From Phyllobacterium myrsinacearum (GTDB lineage: Bacteria; Pseudomonadota; Alphaproteobacteria; Rhizobiales; Rhizobiaceae), in the NCBI RefSeq assembly GCF_002980555.1, contig NZ_PVBT01000002.1:186001-250000 (forward strand): 64,000 nucleotides of DNA, read 5' to 3'. The position numbers and the translations under genes are program-made. Position 1 is the first letter of the stretch; each line of letters starts with the position of its first letter. The notes below the pieces were generated by a model that ran no database searches, was not told the origin of the DNA, and was given only the letters and a program-made list of their open reading frames with translations. This document shows, piece after piece, positions 1 to 7,972 of the stretch.

Positions 1-55
1 GCTGGGCAATCGCCTTGGCGATATCGGGCATGTCTTCCACGACAAGAATGCGCAA
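1..55 (-). CDS. Response regulator receiver domain, N-terminal fragment (runs off the left edge)
   Basis: Read leftwards from a TTG codon at 55-53, the frame gives LRILVVEDMPDIAKAIAQ and leaves the window. The RILVVED start followed by an exposed acidic pocket is the classic first strand and loop of a two-component receiver domain. A GGGGG stretch sits about seven bases before the TTG, and an in-frame stop lies a little further upstream, so TTG is the likely start. The gene diverges from the importer at 171. The output domain is outside the window, so the regulated process is unknown. Confidence 0.6.
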   Translation of the reverse strand, partial: MRILVVEDMPDIAKAIAQ

Positions 56-170
56 ATCGTGCCCCCGAAACGTGAGTCAGGTATGTGTCAGTTACCGCAA
101 GTACAGTCGAGGTGGGAGTTTTGTCAACGTTACGGCGTTGTGCAAAAGAGACGACGCATTGGGAGGAAGT

Positions 171-947
171 ATGACTTTGCATCAGTCCTTTGATGCTCGC
201 GGCGCATTATTGAGCGTCGAGGGCGTCACATTGCAATACAAGACGGAAGATGCGCTGGTGACCGCCACGCATCGCGTCGATTTTCAGGTTTTTCAATCCG
301 ACCGCTTTGTACTGCTCGGGCCATCGGGCTGCGGCAAGTCGACCTTGCTCAAGGCCATCGGCGGTTATCTCACGCCGACCGAAGGCCAGATCACGCTCAA
401 GGGCAAGGAAGTCACCGAACCCGGACCGGACCGGATGATGGTCTTTCAGGAATTCGACCAGCTTCTGCCGTGGAAAACGGTCGGTGAGAATGTCGTCTTC
501 GCCCTTACTGCCAGCGGACGGGCAAAGCCGGCAGAGGCACGCGAACGCGCCCGAAGCTATATCGACAAGGTCGGTCTGACGAAATTCATCGACAGCTATC
601 CCCATATGCTGTCTGGCGGCATGAAGCAGCGTGTGGCTATCGCGCGCGGCATGGCCATGGAACCGGATGTGCTTCTCATGGATGAGCCGTTCGCAGCGCT
701 CGACGCACTGACGCGCCGCAAGATGCAGGATGAATTGCTGCAACTCTGGGACGACACACATTTCACCGTCCTGTTCGTGACGCACTCCATCGAGGAGGCC
801 ATCCGCATCGGCACCCGCATTCTGCTGCTTTCGCCCCACCCGGGTCAGGTGAAAGCCGAGCTGAACAGCATACCGCCCAGCGAGCTTGGCACCGGTACGC
901 AGGCGGCACTCGAAACCCGCATCAACGACATGTTGTTCGCCAGTTGA
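171..947 (+). CDS. ABC transporter ATP-binding protein, SsuB/TauB/NrtD family
   Basis: 258-residue cytoplasmic ATPase of a nitrate/sulfonate/taurine-type importer. Walker A GPSGCGKST lies at residues 50-58, the Q-loop glutamine at 93, signature LSGGM at 147-151, Walker B VLLMDEP at 167-173, and the H-loop histidine at 205. The start at 171 is preceded by GGGAGGAAG; an earlier in-frame ATG would add an unrelated arginine- and serine-rich stretch and is rejected. It is the first gene of a three-gene operon (ATPase, permease, binding protein). The substrate cannot be read from the sequence; organosulfonates, riboflavin-like compounds and pyrimidine precursors all use this family. Confidence 0.9.
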   Translation: MTLHQSFDARGALLSVEGVTLQYKTEDALVTATHRVDFQVFQSDRFVLLGPSGCGKSTLLKAIGGYLTPTEGQITLKGKEVTEPGPDRMMVFQEFDQLLPWKTVGENVVFALTASGRAKPAEARERARSYIDKVGLTKFIDSYPHMLSGGMKQRVAIARGMAMEPDVLLMDEPFAALDALTRRKMQDELLQLWDDTHFTVLFVTHSIEEAIRIGTRILLLSPHPGQVKAELNSIPPSELGTGTQAALETRINDMLFAS

Positions 948-961
948 GATTGGAAGATTCG

Positions 962-1828
962 ATGACTGAAGTTCTCTACACACGTCCGGAGATTGTGCGC
1001 GGCGACGGCAAGAAGGATTTCCTGCAGGTCGAGAAGACGCTCTCCGCTTTCGAACGCATCTATCGCATCGGTGCGGTGCGAAAAGCTTTTATCCTGTTCG
1101 TTCTCGCTGCGGCCTGGGAGATTTACGGGCGCTGGCTTGGCAACCCGCTGCTGTTCCCGAGTTTTTCCGAGACGGTGACGGCTTTCGCTGCCAATATTGC
1201 TGACGGCACCATTCCGGCCAGAGCACTCGCATCCATCAAAACGCTGCTCATCGGCTATGGCATCGGCATCGTGCTGGCTGCGCTCTTGACCACCCTCGCC
1301 ATTGGATCGCGCATTGGTGCCGATCTGCTGGAAACACTGACCTCCATGTTCAATCCGCTCCCGGCCATTGCATTGCTGCCGCTGGCACTGATCTGGTTCG
1401 GTCTGGGGCAGGGGAGCGTGATCTTCGTGCTGGTGCACTCTGTGCTGTGGGCCATCGCCTTGAACACCCATGCCGGTTTCCGGTCCGTTTCCAACACGAT
1501 GCGGATGGTCGGCCTGAATTACGGCCTGCGCGGTCTCAAGCTCGTCCGCCATATCCTGATACCGGCTGCCTTTCCATCCATTCTGACGGGTTTGAAAGTC
1601 GGCTGGGCCTTTGCATGGCGCACGCTGATCGCCGCCGAACTGGTGTTCGGCGTATCGTCCGGTTCCGGCGGTCTTGGCTGGTTCATCTTCGAGAACCGCA
1701 ACCAGCTGGAAACCGCCAATGTCTTTGCAGGCCTGTTCACGGTTATCTTGATCGGCCTTGCCGTCGAGAACCTGATCTTTGCCACGATTGAAAAGAAAAC
1801 CATTCGCCGCTGGGGAATGCAGGCTTGA
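962..1828 (+). CDS. ABC transporter permease, SsuC/TauC family
   Basis: 288-residue inner-membrane permease (BPD_transp_1 fold). Hydrophobic segments recur through the protein, for example near residues 38-55 and 95-115. The EAA-type cytoplasmic loop is visible as NTMRMVGLNYGLRGLKLVRHILIP-like sequence in the middle of the protein. The ATG at 962 has GGAAG just upstream; a TTG at 944 would overlap the previous stop but has no ribosome site. It lies 14 bases after the ATPase gene and 43 bases before the binding-protein gene, so co-transcription is likely. Confidence 0.9.
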   Translation: MTEVLYTRPEIVRGDGKKDFLQVEKTLSAFERIYRIGAVRKAFILFVLAAAWEIYGRWLGNPLLFPSFSETVTAFAANIADGTIPARALASIKTLLIGYGIGIVLAALLTTLAIGSRIGADLLETLTSMFNPLPAIALLPLALIWFGLGQGSVIFVLVHSVLWAIALNTHAGFRSVSNTMRMVGLNYGLRGLKLVRHILIPAAFPSILTGLKVGWAFAWRTLIAAELVFGVSSGSGGLGWFIFENRNQLETANVFAGLFTVILIGLAVENLIFATIEKKTIRRWGMQA

Positions 1829-1871
1829 GTTTAAACCGCCGGGAACCGGTATGTATCAAGGGAGGACTACG

Positions 1872-2891
1872 ATGAAAATGATGAAGCAGCTCTGTGCCGC
1901 CGTGCTCGGCATTGGCCTTGGATTGGCAGGCGCAACGGGTGCTGCCCGCGCCGAAGTCAGCGAAGTGCGGATTTCCAAGGGATACGGCATTCTCTATCTG
2001 CCGCTGATCGTCATGGAAAACCAGAAGCTGATGGAAAAGCAGGCGGCAAAAGCCGGTCTTGGCGACGTCAAGGTGACATGGCTGATGCTGGATGGCGGCA
2101 ATGTCATCAACGATGCGATGATGGCCGGTTCGCTCGATTTTGCCGGAACGGGCGCGCCGGGCTTTGTCACCCTCTGGGCCAAGGCCAAGGGCATTCCGAA
2201 TGTCGAAGTTGTCGGCATCAGCGGTCTCAGCGCGACGTCGCTGTGGCTGAATTCGAACAATCCCGAGGTCAAGACGCTGAAAGATCTGACACCCAAGGAC
2301 AAAATTGCCCTGCCGGGAATCAAGACTTCGCTCTCGGCGGTTGTCCTGCAGATGATGGCGGCGCATGAATTCGGACGCGAGAACTATGCCAAGCTCGACC
2401 CGCTGACGGTCAGCCTGCCGCATCCGGAAGCCCTGGCTGCGGTAACAAGCGGCCAGACCGAGATTACGGCCCACTTCACCTCGCCGCCGTTTTCCTATCT
2501 TGAGTTGAAAGACCGGAAGATTCACCGGGTGGTCAATTCCGTTGATGTCATCGGCAATATCACGCTTGATGTGACCTTTGCGCCGAAGAAGTTCGTCGAT
2601 GCCAATCCAAAGACCACAGAAGCGTTCCTGGCAGCGCTGGATGAGGCTAATGCTTTCATTGCTGGCAACAAGCAAGCCGCCGCGGAGATTTTCGCCAAGA
2701 GTTCGAAGGTGAAAGTGTCCGTCGACGAGGTCCTCGAGATGCTGAACGACAAGGATTCGCAATTCTCGACGACGCCGAATGGTGTCATGCAGTTCGCCGA
2801 GTTCATGCATTTGGCCGGTACGATCAAGGTCAAGCCTGCAAGCTGGACCGACCTGTTCATTCCGCAGCTCCATGCGCGCAGCGGGAGTTAA
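1872..2891 (+). CDS. ABC transporter periplasmic substrate-binding protein, NMT1/SsuA-like
   Basis: 339 residues with a clear Sec signal peptide (KMMKQ positive end, hydrophobic LCAAVLGIGLGLAGATG core, cleavage expected after GAARA near residue 25). The body resembles NMT1/THI5/SsuA-type binding proteins: an early lobe around GYGILYLPLIVMENQ and a DGGNVINDAMMAGSLDFAGTGAP block like those that line the ligand pocket. ATG 1872 is preceded by GGAGGACTACG. It completes the operon and is followed by a strong terminator. Ligand unknown. Confidence 0.88.
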   Translation: MKMMKQLCAAVLGIGLGLAGATGAARAEVSEVRISKGYGILYLPLIVMENQKLMEKQAAKAGLGDVKVTWLMLDGGNVINDAMMAGSLDFAGTGAPGFVTLWAKAKGIPNVEVVGISGLSATSLWLNSNNPEVKTLKDLTPKDKIALPGIKTSLSAVVLQMMAAHEFGRENYAKLDPLTVSLPHPEALAAVTSGQTEITAHFTSPPFSYLELKDRKIHRVVNSVDVIGNITLDVTFAPKKFVDANPKTTEAFLAALDEANAFIAGNKQAAAEIFAKSSKVKVSVDEVLEMLNDKDSQFSTTPNGVMQFAEFMHLAGTIKVKPASWTDLFIPQLHARSGS

Positions 2892-2933
2892 GGCAGGGCT
2901 GCCTTTCACCGACCCGCCAAGTTGACCAACAAG

Positions 2934-2968
2934 AGCCGGTTGTTATCAGCGATAACGGCCGGCTTTTT
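2934..2968 (+). terminator. Rho-independent terminator of the importer operon
   Basis: AGCCGG-TT-GTTATC and GATAAC-GG-CCGGCT pair around an AGC loop, followed by five T residues. It lies 43 bases after the binding-protein stop codon. Confidence 0.85.
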
Positions 2969-3086
2969 GACGCCGCTGGTGGCGGAAACGTGATGACCGG
3001 CAGGATCTATGTTTTGGGTTTTGCTTGCCAGAATCGACCAGCCGGGGGATAAAGCAGCGACTTCACAAAGCGAAAGTATTGCGGCC

Positions 3087-4259
3087 ATGGTTGATGCGAC
3101 ACACGAACACGGCACGTCAGGCCAGCCGCTCAATGTCAGCTTCAACACTGAAGATGGTCAGGCCATGGTTGTCCTGGCCGGCTCCTGGGTTACACGCTAT
3201 GTCGGGCGTGTGAACGCGCAAATGCGCAAGATCGAGCACCGGAAGGATTTCTCCACCGCCGTCATCGATCTGTCCGGTGTCGACGCCTTGGATACGGCGG
3301 GTGCCTGGCTCGTCGACCGCATGCGCGTTGCGCTGGAAACCGCCGGCAAGCAGGTCGAGATACGGGGACTCAAACAGCATTGGGAAACGCTTTTTGATGC
3401 TGTCGGGAAAACCGCATCTGCTCAGGCTGATGCAAACCCGCCGCTGCACAAGCCGAATCTTGGAATTCAGATTCTCGACACAATTGGCCGGACAGTGGTC
3501 AATTTCGGCGATGATTTTATCAAATCCATGCATGTGCTGGGTGCGGTTGTCACCGGGTCCCAGATGCGGGGCGGCAAGGGAAGCCCGATCCGGTATCCGG
3601 CATTCTTCCACCAGATCGACCGGCTGGGTGTCGGGGCAATCCCGGTCGTGGTGCTGATTTCGTTCATCATGGGTGCCATTGTCGCGCAGCAGGGTGCCTA
3701 CATGCTGAGCACCTATGGCGCGGAAACTTACGCGGTGAATCTCGTCGGCGTGCTGGTCCTGCGCGAGACCGGCGTCCTGTTGACGGCGATCATGATCGCG
3801 GGCCGTTCGGGAAGCGCCATCACCGCGGAACTCGGGTCGATGAAAATGCGCGAGGAAGTCGACGCCCTGCACGTCATCGGTCTCAACCCGATCAGCGTTC
3901 TGGTGTTCCCCCGCCTGGTTGCGCTGAGCATTTCGTTGCCGCTTCTGACAATTATCGCGGATTTCGCCGGGCTTGCGGGCGGCGCCGTCGCCCTCTGGCT
4001 CTATTCGGACGTATCGCCCGGCATCTATGTCGCCAATCTGCGCGATGCCATCACGGTCCAGTATTTCCTCGCCGGCCTGATCAAGGCCCCTTTCATGGCC
4101 ATGATCATCGGTACCATTGCCGCGGTTGAAGGAATGAAGGTTGGCGGAAGCGCGGAGTCGCTGGGTCTGCGCGTGACAGCGTCGGTGGTCAAGTCGATCT
4201 TCATCGTCATCGTCCTCGATGGCGTCTTTGCCATCTTCTACGCGTCGATCAATTTCTGA
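3087..4259 (+). CDS. STAS-domain MlaE-family permease (phospholipid transport type)
   Basis: About 390 residues. The N-terminal ~100 residues form a STAS-like domain (STAVIDLSGVDALDTAGAWLVDRM). The rest is an MlaE/YrbE permease with family motifs IPVVVLISFIMGAIVAQQG, RSGSAITAELGSMKMREEVDAL and the closing membrane helices to the C-terminus. MlaE proteins move phospholipids between the membranes with an MlaF ATPase and an MlaD/MCE binding protein. Neither follows here: the next gene points the other way 11 bases later. An earlier ATG at 3009 is possible (it has GGCAGG upstream); 3087 avoids a hydrophobic stretch not typical of the family, but has a weak ribosome site. Confidence 0.85.
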   Translation: MVDATHEHGTSGQPLNVSFNTEDGQAMVVLAGSWVTRYVGRVNAQMRKIEHRKDFSTAVIDLSGVDALDTAGAWLVDRMRVALETAGKQVEIRGLKQHWETLFDAVGKTASAQADANPPLHKPNLGIQILDTIGRTVVNFGDDFIKSMHVLGAVVTGSQMRGGKGSPIRYPAFFHQIDRLGVGAIPVVVLISFIMGAIVAQQGAYMLSTYGAETYAVNLVGVLVLRETGVLLTAIMIAGRSGSAITAELGSMKMREEVDALHVIGLNPISVLVFPRLVALSISLPLLTIIADFAGLAGGAVALWLYSDVSPGIYVANLRDAITVQYFLAGLIKAPFMAMIIGTIAAVEGMKVGGSAESLGLRVTASVVKSIFIVIVLDGVFAIFYASINF

Positions 4260-4270
4260 GACCTGCCGGT

Positions 4271-5053
4271 TTACCTGCGGCTGATGATGAGCCGCAGGGA
4301 CCCTTCAAAGAAGGGTTGCTTGCGCAGGCTTCCGTACATGGCGTTCCAGACGCCCGTGTCAAGATCGTCACCCAGTCTGTCGACAAACCGCTCGGCGACG
4401 GACGGGTCGACAAAGCTCCAGGCTGAATTGGCCAGCCGCGCACCTTTTTCCAGCAGGCGTTCGGGGCGCCCGTAATAGGCTTCGCCAAAGCCGTCGATAC
4501 AGTTGAGCGGTATAGGGACAGGGATGATCTCGGCCCTGCCGCCAAGCCCGTCCCGGATCGACCGCATCGAGGGATAGCGCCGCGCTTCGACCGCAATCAT
4601 TTCCGGCGCGTATTCGGCAAGCCATGACCGGTGCAGTTCATCGGGATCACAGGACAGGATCAGGATGACGCCACGCGTCACCCGGCGCATTTCCGCCAGA
4701 CCAGCGGCAAGGTCGGGCCACTGGTGCACCGTGAAGGTTGCCATGCTCGCATCGAAGCTTTGATCTGGAAAGGGCAGGTTTTCGGCGACGCCGTCGACGG
4801 CAATGGGCAGATGAGGTGGCCGTTGCGCGCGCATGGATGCGGAGGGTTCAAGGGCCGTCACTTCCCGGTCGACGGGTTCATACGATCCTGCACCGGCACC
4901 GACATTGAGAACAGTCCGTGCATCTCCAAGGGCCGCGCGAATGAATTCCGCAATGTGCGGGTCCGGCTGGCGGTATTGTGTGTAGCCTGCGCCGATCACG
5001 CCGTAATTGGCATCGCCGGCACTGCCGTCTTTATGTCTGTTCAGCACGATCAT
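4271..5053 (-). CDS. Class I SAM-dependent methyltransferase
   Basis: 260 residues of the UbiE/Methyltransf_11 type. Motif I TVLNVGAGAGSYEP is at about 47-60, the acidic end of strand 2 is TALEPSASM, and the motif-II region LPFPDQSFDASMATFTVHQW is followed by LAEMRRVTRGVILIL. ATG 5053 is preceded by GAGGAGAC. Its substrate is unknown. It is convergent with the MlaE permease and divergent from the LysR gene at 5237, which may control it. Confidence 0.85.
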   Translation of the reverse strand: MIVLNRHKDGSAGDANYGVIGAGYTQYRQPDPHIAEFIRAALGDARTVLNVGAGAGSYEPVDREVTALEPSASMRAQRPPHLPIAVDGVAENLPFPDQSFDASMATFTVHQWPDLAAGLAEMRRVTRGVILILSCDPDELHRSWLAEYAPEMIAVEARRYPSMRSIRDGLGGRAEIIPVPIPLNCIDGFGEAYYGRPERLLEKGARLANSAWSFVDPSVAERFVDRLGDDLDTGVWNAMYGSLRKQPFFEGSLRLIISRR

Positions 5054-5210
5054 GTCTCCTCGATCAGGGGATTGCAGTTGCAGATTTAGTCACATGGCGC
5101 CCGACGGGCCCGGCGGCGGTTAGTCCCGAGGTCGCGTATCCATATTCAGAGAATCTGCAGGTTTGTGTGGAGAAAACACTGTTGAAGCCTTGCTGAAAAG
5201 CGATATGATT

Positions 5211-5225
5211 GAACAAGTATTGTTC
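5211..5225. promoter_or_regulatory. Palindrome GAACAA-GTA-TTGTTC, candidate LysR operator
   Basis: Perfect six-base arms with a three-base centre, ending 11 bases before the LysR start codon in the shared divergent region. LysR proteins usually bind dyads in such regions and repress themselves. Assignment is by position only. Confidence 0.45.
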
Positions 5226-5236
5226 GGAAAACGCAC

Positions 5237-6133
5237 ATGGCTCGTAAAATTCCCTCCCTGACGGCGCTGCGTGCGTTCGAGGCCGCCGGTCGGCATGGGC
5301 GCATGACCCTGGCCGCCGACGAACTCAATGTGACGCACAGTGCGATCAGCCGTCAGGTTCAGCATCTGGAGGATGTGTTGGGCGTTCCGCTGTTCGAGGG
5401 GCCGAAAAATGCTCTTCGTCTCACCGACGCCGGAACGCGGCTGCTGTCGGGACTTGTCCCGGCTTTCGACCAGATCGACCTTGCCGTGCGGTTGGTGGCG
5501 GATACAGAAGACGGGCCGCTTGACGTCTCTTGTCCCGGCACATTCACGATGCGGTGGCTCATCCCGCGCCTGTACCGGTTTCAGGCGGCGCATCCTGATA
5601 TCGACGTTCGTCTGACCTCCTCAAGCAAAGCGGTTGATTTCTCCCGTGACGGGTTTGATGTTGCAATCCGTGTTGGATCGGGTCCGTGGCCGGAAGCGGC
5701 AGATGTCATTCCGCTTTTCAGTGAGCAGATCGGCCCGGTTCTGGCATCATCGCTCGCACCCATGGCGTCAGCAAGTTTTGCCGGCATTGCGCTGCTGCAT
5801 TCGAAAACGCGTCTGCATGCGTGGCCGGACTGGTGCGCGCGGTCAGGTATAGCCATAGGCCATGCACCGGGCAGGGAATATGAGCATTTCTATTTCATGC
5901 TGGAAGCGGCGATGGGCGGCCTTGGTGTCTGCATTGCGCCCTGGCCGTTCGTTGCGGACGATATAAGAGCCGGCCGTCTCGTCGCGCCGCATCGCTTCAT
6001 CGGCAGCGGGCAGGATTATGTCGCGTTGCGCCGGGCGCGCCGTCACCGCAAATCGTCGCTCTTCTGTGCGTGGCTTGCCATGGAGGCGCAGGCCTTCACC
6101 GCCGCCTCGGAAGCGGTGCTGTTGCAGAGGTGA
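5237..6133 (+). CDS. LysR-family transcriptional regulator, GcvA-like
   Basis: 298 residues. The N-terminal winged HTH (PSLTALRAFEAAGRHGRMTLAADELNVTHSAISRQVQHLEDVLG, residues ~6-50) has the GcvA-subfamily wording THSAISRQV. A periplasmic-binding-like effector domain follows (LDVSCPGTFTMRWLIPRLYRF; FDVAIRVGSG). Divergent from the methyltransferase gene with a palindrome between them, so that gene is its most likely target. Effector unknown. Confidence 0.9.
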   Translation: MARKIPSLTALRAFEAAGRHGRMTLAADELNVTHSAISRQVQHLEDVLGVPLFEGPKNALRLTDAGTRLLSGLVPAFDQIDLAVRLVADTEDGPLDVSCPGTFTMRWLIPRLYRFQAAHPDIDVRLTSSSKAVDFSRDGFDVAIRVGSGPWPEAADVIPLFSEQIGPVLASSLAPMASASFAGIALLHSKTRLHAWPDWCARSGIAIGHAPGREYEHFYFMLEAAMGGLGVCIAPWPFVADDIRAGRLVAPHRFIGSGQDYVALRRARRHRKSSLFCAWLAMEAQAFTAASEAVLLQR

Positions 6134-6226
6134 GATTCGCGCTGTATCTCTGTCCGGATAGCCGTTCTCCCATGCGAGGCGGCGGATTGCAGCCACGATG
6201 GTTGGCACGAAAAGGATAGGCATCCG

Positions 6227-6724
6227 ATGTTTGCGGCAAAGACGATGGATCACACTGACAAGACCGAGTTCTATCGCGAACTCTGCGATCAGTTGAGCGG
6301 CCTTCTCGCTGGTGAAAACGATGCCATTGCCAATGCTGCAAATACCTCGGCCCTGATCTTCCAGATGGTGCCCGATCTCAATTGGGCCGGATTCTATTTT
6401 CTCTATTCCGATGACGAACTTGTTGTCGGTCCCTTTCAGGGCAAGCCAGCCTGTGTGCGTATCGCTGTCGGCAATGGTGTCTGCGGAACAGCGGTTGTGC
6501 AGGGAACCTCGATTCTCGTCGAGGATGTCCACGCCTTTCCCGGACATATCGCCTGCGATGCCGCATCCCGTTCGGAGCTTGTCGTGCCGCTTTTCCATGA
6601 TGGACGCATCCTGGGTGTTCTTGATCTGGACAGTCCGATACCCGGCCGGTTTGACAGCATCGATCAGTTCGGCATGGAAAAACTCGCCGCAATCTATGTG
6701 GCCGCGTGCAATTGGGACGATTGA
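6227..6724 (+). CDS. msrC: Free methionine-(R)-sulfoxide reductase (GAF-domain fRMsr)
   Basis: 165-residue single GAF domain. It reduces free Met-R-sulfoxide in the cytoplasm. Three cysteines at residues 76, 86 and 110 have the same spacing (10 and 24) as the catalytic/resolving cysteines of E. coli fRMsr, in GKPACVRIAVGNGVCGTAV and FPGHIACDAASRSELVVP. The conserved NWAGFYF and LGVLDLDSP motifs are present. The start could also be ATG 6245. It stands alone between two regulators. Confidence 0.93.
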   Translation: MFAAKTMDHTDKTEFYRELCDQLSGLLAGENDAIANAANTSALIFQMVPDLNWAGFYFLYSDDELVVGPFQGKPACVRIAVGNGVCGTAVVQGTSILVEDVHAFPGHIACDAASRSELVVPLFHDGRILGVLDLDSPIPGRFDSIDQFGMEKLAAIYVAACNWDD

Positions 6725-6836
6725 GCGATAATTTTTCGCATCGGCCAACATCTTGTTAAAATTCCATATTTTTCGATTTTTGGATCGGCTGTGACCGGGA
6801 ATCCCACAGGTTCTTGCGGCCGGTTCTGAATCCCGG

Positions 6837-6865
6837 TTGACAAGAACCGTGAAGTGCAGTTGTCT
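6837..6865 (+). promoter_or_regulatory. Possible promoter of the LacI operon
   Basis: TTGACA at 6837-6842 is a perfect -35 match. A weak -10-like TTGTCT lies 17 bases later and touches the operator array, so a bound repressor would block it. Transcription start is not provable here. Confidence 0.4.
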
Positions 6866-6910
6866 TGTAAAGCGATTTACTAAACCGCTTTACAAATGGG
6901 GAAAGCGCTT
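6865..6910. promoter_or_regulatory. Triple LacI-type operator array
   Basis: Three overlapping or adjacent LacI-like dyads: GTAAAGCGATTTAC (6867-6880), CTAAACCGCTTTAC (6880-6893) and GAAAGCGCTT (6901-6910). The outer edges of the first two also form a perfect ten-base inverted repeat, TTGTAAAGCG (6865-6874) and CGCTTTACAA (6886-6895). The array ends at the proposed GTG start of the LacI gene, which predicts tight autorepression of the whole operon. Confidence 0.7.
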
Positions 6911-7933
6911 GTGATCAAGAAGACAACGCCCAGTCTGAAAGACGTCGCTGCTGCTGCCGGTGTTTCCGTGACCACCGTTTCCCGGCTGGTCAATGGCAGT
7001 CTTGATCTGCCCTACCACACCAAGAAGCGCATCGAGGATGCGATCAAATCGCTGAACTACATTCCCAACCCGCATGCGCGGCGTTTGAGCATGGGCCGCT
7101 CGGACACTATCGGTCTGGTCGTTCCCGAAATTGCCAATCCATTCTTTTCAACCCTGGTTGCTGCCGTCGAGCAGGCAGCGGACGAGCGCAAGCTGGCGGT
7201 CTCGCTGCATGCGACACTCAACCGGGCGGGGCGTGAAATCGAGTATCTGCAACTGATCGAGCGCAATCATGTTGACGGGCTCATCTTCATCACCAACCAC
7301 CCGGATGACGGTGCGCTTGCGGGCCTTATCAACCGCTCGGGCAAGGTCATCATCGTCGATGAAGACGTTCCGGGTTCGAAAGCGCCAAAACTGTTCTGCG
7401 ACAATGATCACGGCGGTTATCTCGCCGGTCTGCACCTTGCGCAACAGGGGCACAGCCATGTTCTGTTCATCGGCGGCGACGAGCGCATGATCAGTGCGCG
7501 CCGCCGTTTCGATGGCCTGATGCGCGCGCTGCGCGGACAGCATGGCGATATGGCGAAGGTTGACCGGTACGCCGGTGAATACACCATCGATTATGGACGG
7601 CAGGCCGCCATCCGCTATCTGGAAGAACAGCACGCGGCAACCGCCATTTTTGCCAGCTCCGACGAAATTGCCATCGGCCTGATTGAGGTTTTCAAAGATC
7701 GCAATGTGTCGGTTCCCGGCGATGTCTCGATCATCGGTTTCGACGATGTCGGGCCGCTGCATCTCTTTGCGCCGCCGCTGACCGTCATTCGTCAGCCGGT
7801 CCGCCAGCTCGGACGGCGGGCGCTCGAACTGCTTCTGGAAACAAACTGGCAGGAGTGGAAGCCTTCCGCTTCGGAAGAGCTGCTGCCGGTCGAAATCGTC
7901 GTGCGGAACTCCGTTGCCCCGCCGGCGAAATAA
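6911..7933 (+). CDS. LacI-family repressor of the downstream catabolic operon
   Basis: 340 residues. The HTH is SLKDVAAAAGVSVTTVSRLVNGS with the hinge IPNPHARRLSMGRSDTIGLV, followed by a type I periplasmic-binding-like sensor (VVPEIANPFFS; IFASSDEIAIGLIEVF; SIIGFDDV). The GTG at 6911 is chosen because GGGGAAAG lies five bases upstream; the ATG at 6896 has no ribosome site and sits inside the operator. First gene of a nine-gene same-strand series with small gaps, so it probably regulates itself and the cluster. Effector is likely the imported compound or its phosphate. Confidence 0.9.
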   Translation: MIKKTTPSLKDVAAAAGVSVTTVSRLVNGSLDLPYHTKKRIEDAIKSLNYIPNPHARRLSMGRSDTIGLVVPEIANPFFSTLVAAVEQAADERKLAVSLHATLNRAGREIEYLQLIERNHVDGLIFITNHPDDGALAGLINRSGKVIIVDEDVPGSKAPKLFCDNDHGGYLAGLHLAQQGHSHVLFIGGDERMISARRRFDGLMRALRGQHGDMAKVDRYAGEYTIDYGRQAAIRYLEEQHAATAIFASSDEIAIGLIEVFKDRNVSVPGDVSIIGFDDVGPLHLFAPPLTVIRQPVRQLGRRALELLLETNWQEWKPSASEELLPVEIVVRNSVAPPAK

Positions 7934-7972
7934 CAAGATGGAACGGTAAGAAAACCAACAGAGGATGAGAAC

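Noticed and set aside
15-170. In-frame extension of the first ATPase from an ATG at 15
   Set aside because: Overlaps the divergent response-regulator start and promoter region; a clear ribosome site precedes the ATG at 171.
2078-2368. Small overlapping frames inside the binding-protein gene
   Set aside because: No independent ribosome site; codon bias follows the main frame.
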